In this document: in pieces, positions 4,854 to 5,455 of the stretch
How the letters are laid out: the number at the start of each line of letters is the position of its first letter
How positions within the stretch are numbered: position 1 is the stretch's first letter
NCBI GenBank assembly: GCA_002386585.1
Contig: DGIZ01000174.1
Coordinates: forward strand, 20,945-26,399
DNA: 5,455 nt
Source: Brevundimonas sp. UBA4609
Lineage (GTDB): Bacteria; Pseudomonadota; Alphaproteobacteria; Caulobacterales; Caulobacteraceae
Direction: 5' to 3'
The notes under the pieces: model-generated
Told to the model about the DNA's origin: nothing
Databases searched by the model: none
What the model saw: the letters and a program-made list of their open reading frames with translations, nothing else
Translations under genes and position numbers: made by a program

Positions 4854-5455
4854 TCAGGCTCTTGCGCCATCTGCGGCGCTTCGGGCCTGTCGCGCAAGCT
4901 GGTCGAAACCGGCCCGATAGACGCTGGGCGTCGGGTGCTCCCGGCGGCCCGCCGCGGCGGCCGCCTTGAGCGTCCATGCCGGGTCCAGCAGGTGCGGGCG
5001 GCCCAGGGCGACAAGGTCCGCTCGCCCTGCCGCCAGGATGGCGTTCGCCTGATCCGCCTCGGTGACGGCGCCGACCGCCATGGTGCGAACGCCCGCTTCG
5101 TTGCGGATGCGGTCGGACAGGGGCGTCTGGAACATCCGCCCGGTGACAGGGCGCGCATCCGGATGGGTTTCTCCGGAAGAGACATCGATCAGGTCCGCCC
5201 CGGCCGCAGCCAGCCGCCTGGCGATCTCGACCGCTTCGTCCGAAGCCAGCCCGGCCTCCCCCATCCAATCCTCGGCCGATATCCGCACCAGAAGCGGCTT
5301 GGCCCCTGGCCAGGCGGCGCGGACCGCCTCCACCACCGACAGCGGAAACCGCAGACGCCCATCCAGATCGCCGCCATAGGCGTCCTGGCGATGGTTCATC
5401 AGCGGCGTGATGAAGCTGGATAGAAGGGTCCCGTGCCCGACCTGTATCTCAAGCA
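4854..5455 (-). CDS. C-terminal part of an OYE-type oxidoreductase, salicylyl-CoA 5-hydroxylase-like (partial)
   Basis: Only the last 199 codons are present; the frame runs off the right edge without a start, and the Met at 5399 is internal because fold-conserved sequence precedes it. The fragment is the C-terminal half of an NADH:flavin oxidoreductase (old yellow enzyme) barrel: SSFITPLMNHRQDAYGG early, VRISAEDW (56-63), the FMN-phosphate region AVGAV (126-130) and ALGRPHL (149-155). The tail, with GRMFQTP, AILAAGRADL and RPHLLDPAWTL, resembles bifunctional salicylyl-CoA 5-hydroxylase and 2-aminobenzoyl-CoA monooxygenase/reductase proteins, in which an FAD monooxygenase domain precedes this barrel. 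Whether that domain is present lies outside the window. A stand-alone OYE reductase is the alternative. It is upstream of the MarR and thioesterase genes in the same direction. Confidence 0.87.
   Translation of the reverse strand, partial: LEIQVGHGTLLSSFITPLMNHRQDAYGGDLDGRLRFPLSVVEAVRAAWPGAKPLLVRISAEDWMGEAGLASDEAVEIARRLAAAGADLIDVSSGETHPDARPVTGRMFQTPLSDRIRNEAGVRTMAVGAVTEADQANAILAAGRADLVALGRPHLLDPAWTLKAAAAAGRREHPTPSVYRAGFDQLARQARSAADGARA

Noticed and set aside
4356..5423. Plus-strand open frame of 355 codons across the OYE, MarR and thioesterase region
   Set aside because: It is antisense to the OYE-type and MarR genes, both well supported; its translation shows no recognisable domain and it has no convincing ribosome binding site.
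1..5455. Defence system, CRISPR, prophage or insertion-sequence content
   Set aside because: No repeat-spacer pattern, transposase, integrase, nuclease or phage-like protein is visible; every identified gene is metabolic or regulatory.

Overview
The window is GC-rich, densely coded bacterial DNA with ATGA-type gene overlaps and strong GGAGG-like ribosome binding sites. Base composition, gene style and protein families suggest a proteobacterium, probably an alphaproteobacterium of the Caulobacter/Brevundimonas or sphingomonad kind. The taxon is an inference from style and family memory, not from a marker gene. No rRNA, tRNA, insertion sequence, CRISPR array or phage gene was seen.

Layout, left to right. 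(1) Positions 1-22 hold the likely first codons of a minus-strand gene that leaves the window, followed by a short regulatory-looking gap (23-139) with two inverted repeats. (2) Positions 140-1733, minus strand: an FMN-binding flavin-reductase-like protein and, upstream of it, a nitrilase that strongly resembles plant-type nitrilases. They overlap by 11 bases and form a two-gene unit. (3) Positions 1734-1835: a divergent control region with an AT-rich promoter-like core and a dyad. (4) Positions 1836-3885, plus strand: a bicupin gentisate 1,2-dioxygenase-type enzyme and a fumarylacetoacetate-hydrolase (FAH) family enzyme, 10 bases apart. (5) Positions 3892-3929: a strong, probably bidirectional terminator between converging operons. 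(6) Positions 3952-5455, minus strand: the C-terminal part of an old-yellow-enzyme (OYE) type oxidoreductase that runs off the right edge, then a MarR-family regulator, then a hotdog-fold acyl-CoA thioesterase coupled to the regulator by an ATGA overlap.

Read together, the set looks like a segment of a gentisate-type aromatic degradation cluster working through CoA thioesters. The visible OYE portion has the tail typical of bifunctional salicylyl-CoA 5-hydroxylase / 2-aminobenzoyl-CoA monooxygenase-reductase proteins. The thioesterase could release gentisate (or an amino analogue) from its CoA ester, the bicupin would open the ring between C1 and C2, and the FAH-family enzyme would hydrolyse the maleyl- or fumarylpyruvate product. 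The nitrilase may feed in an aromatic acid from a nitrile, and the flavin reductase may supply reduced flavin. The MarR protein is the natural candidate regulator. The CoA ligase and any maleylpyruvate isomerase are not in the window. Substrate assignments are inferences; the family assignments are strong.
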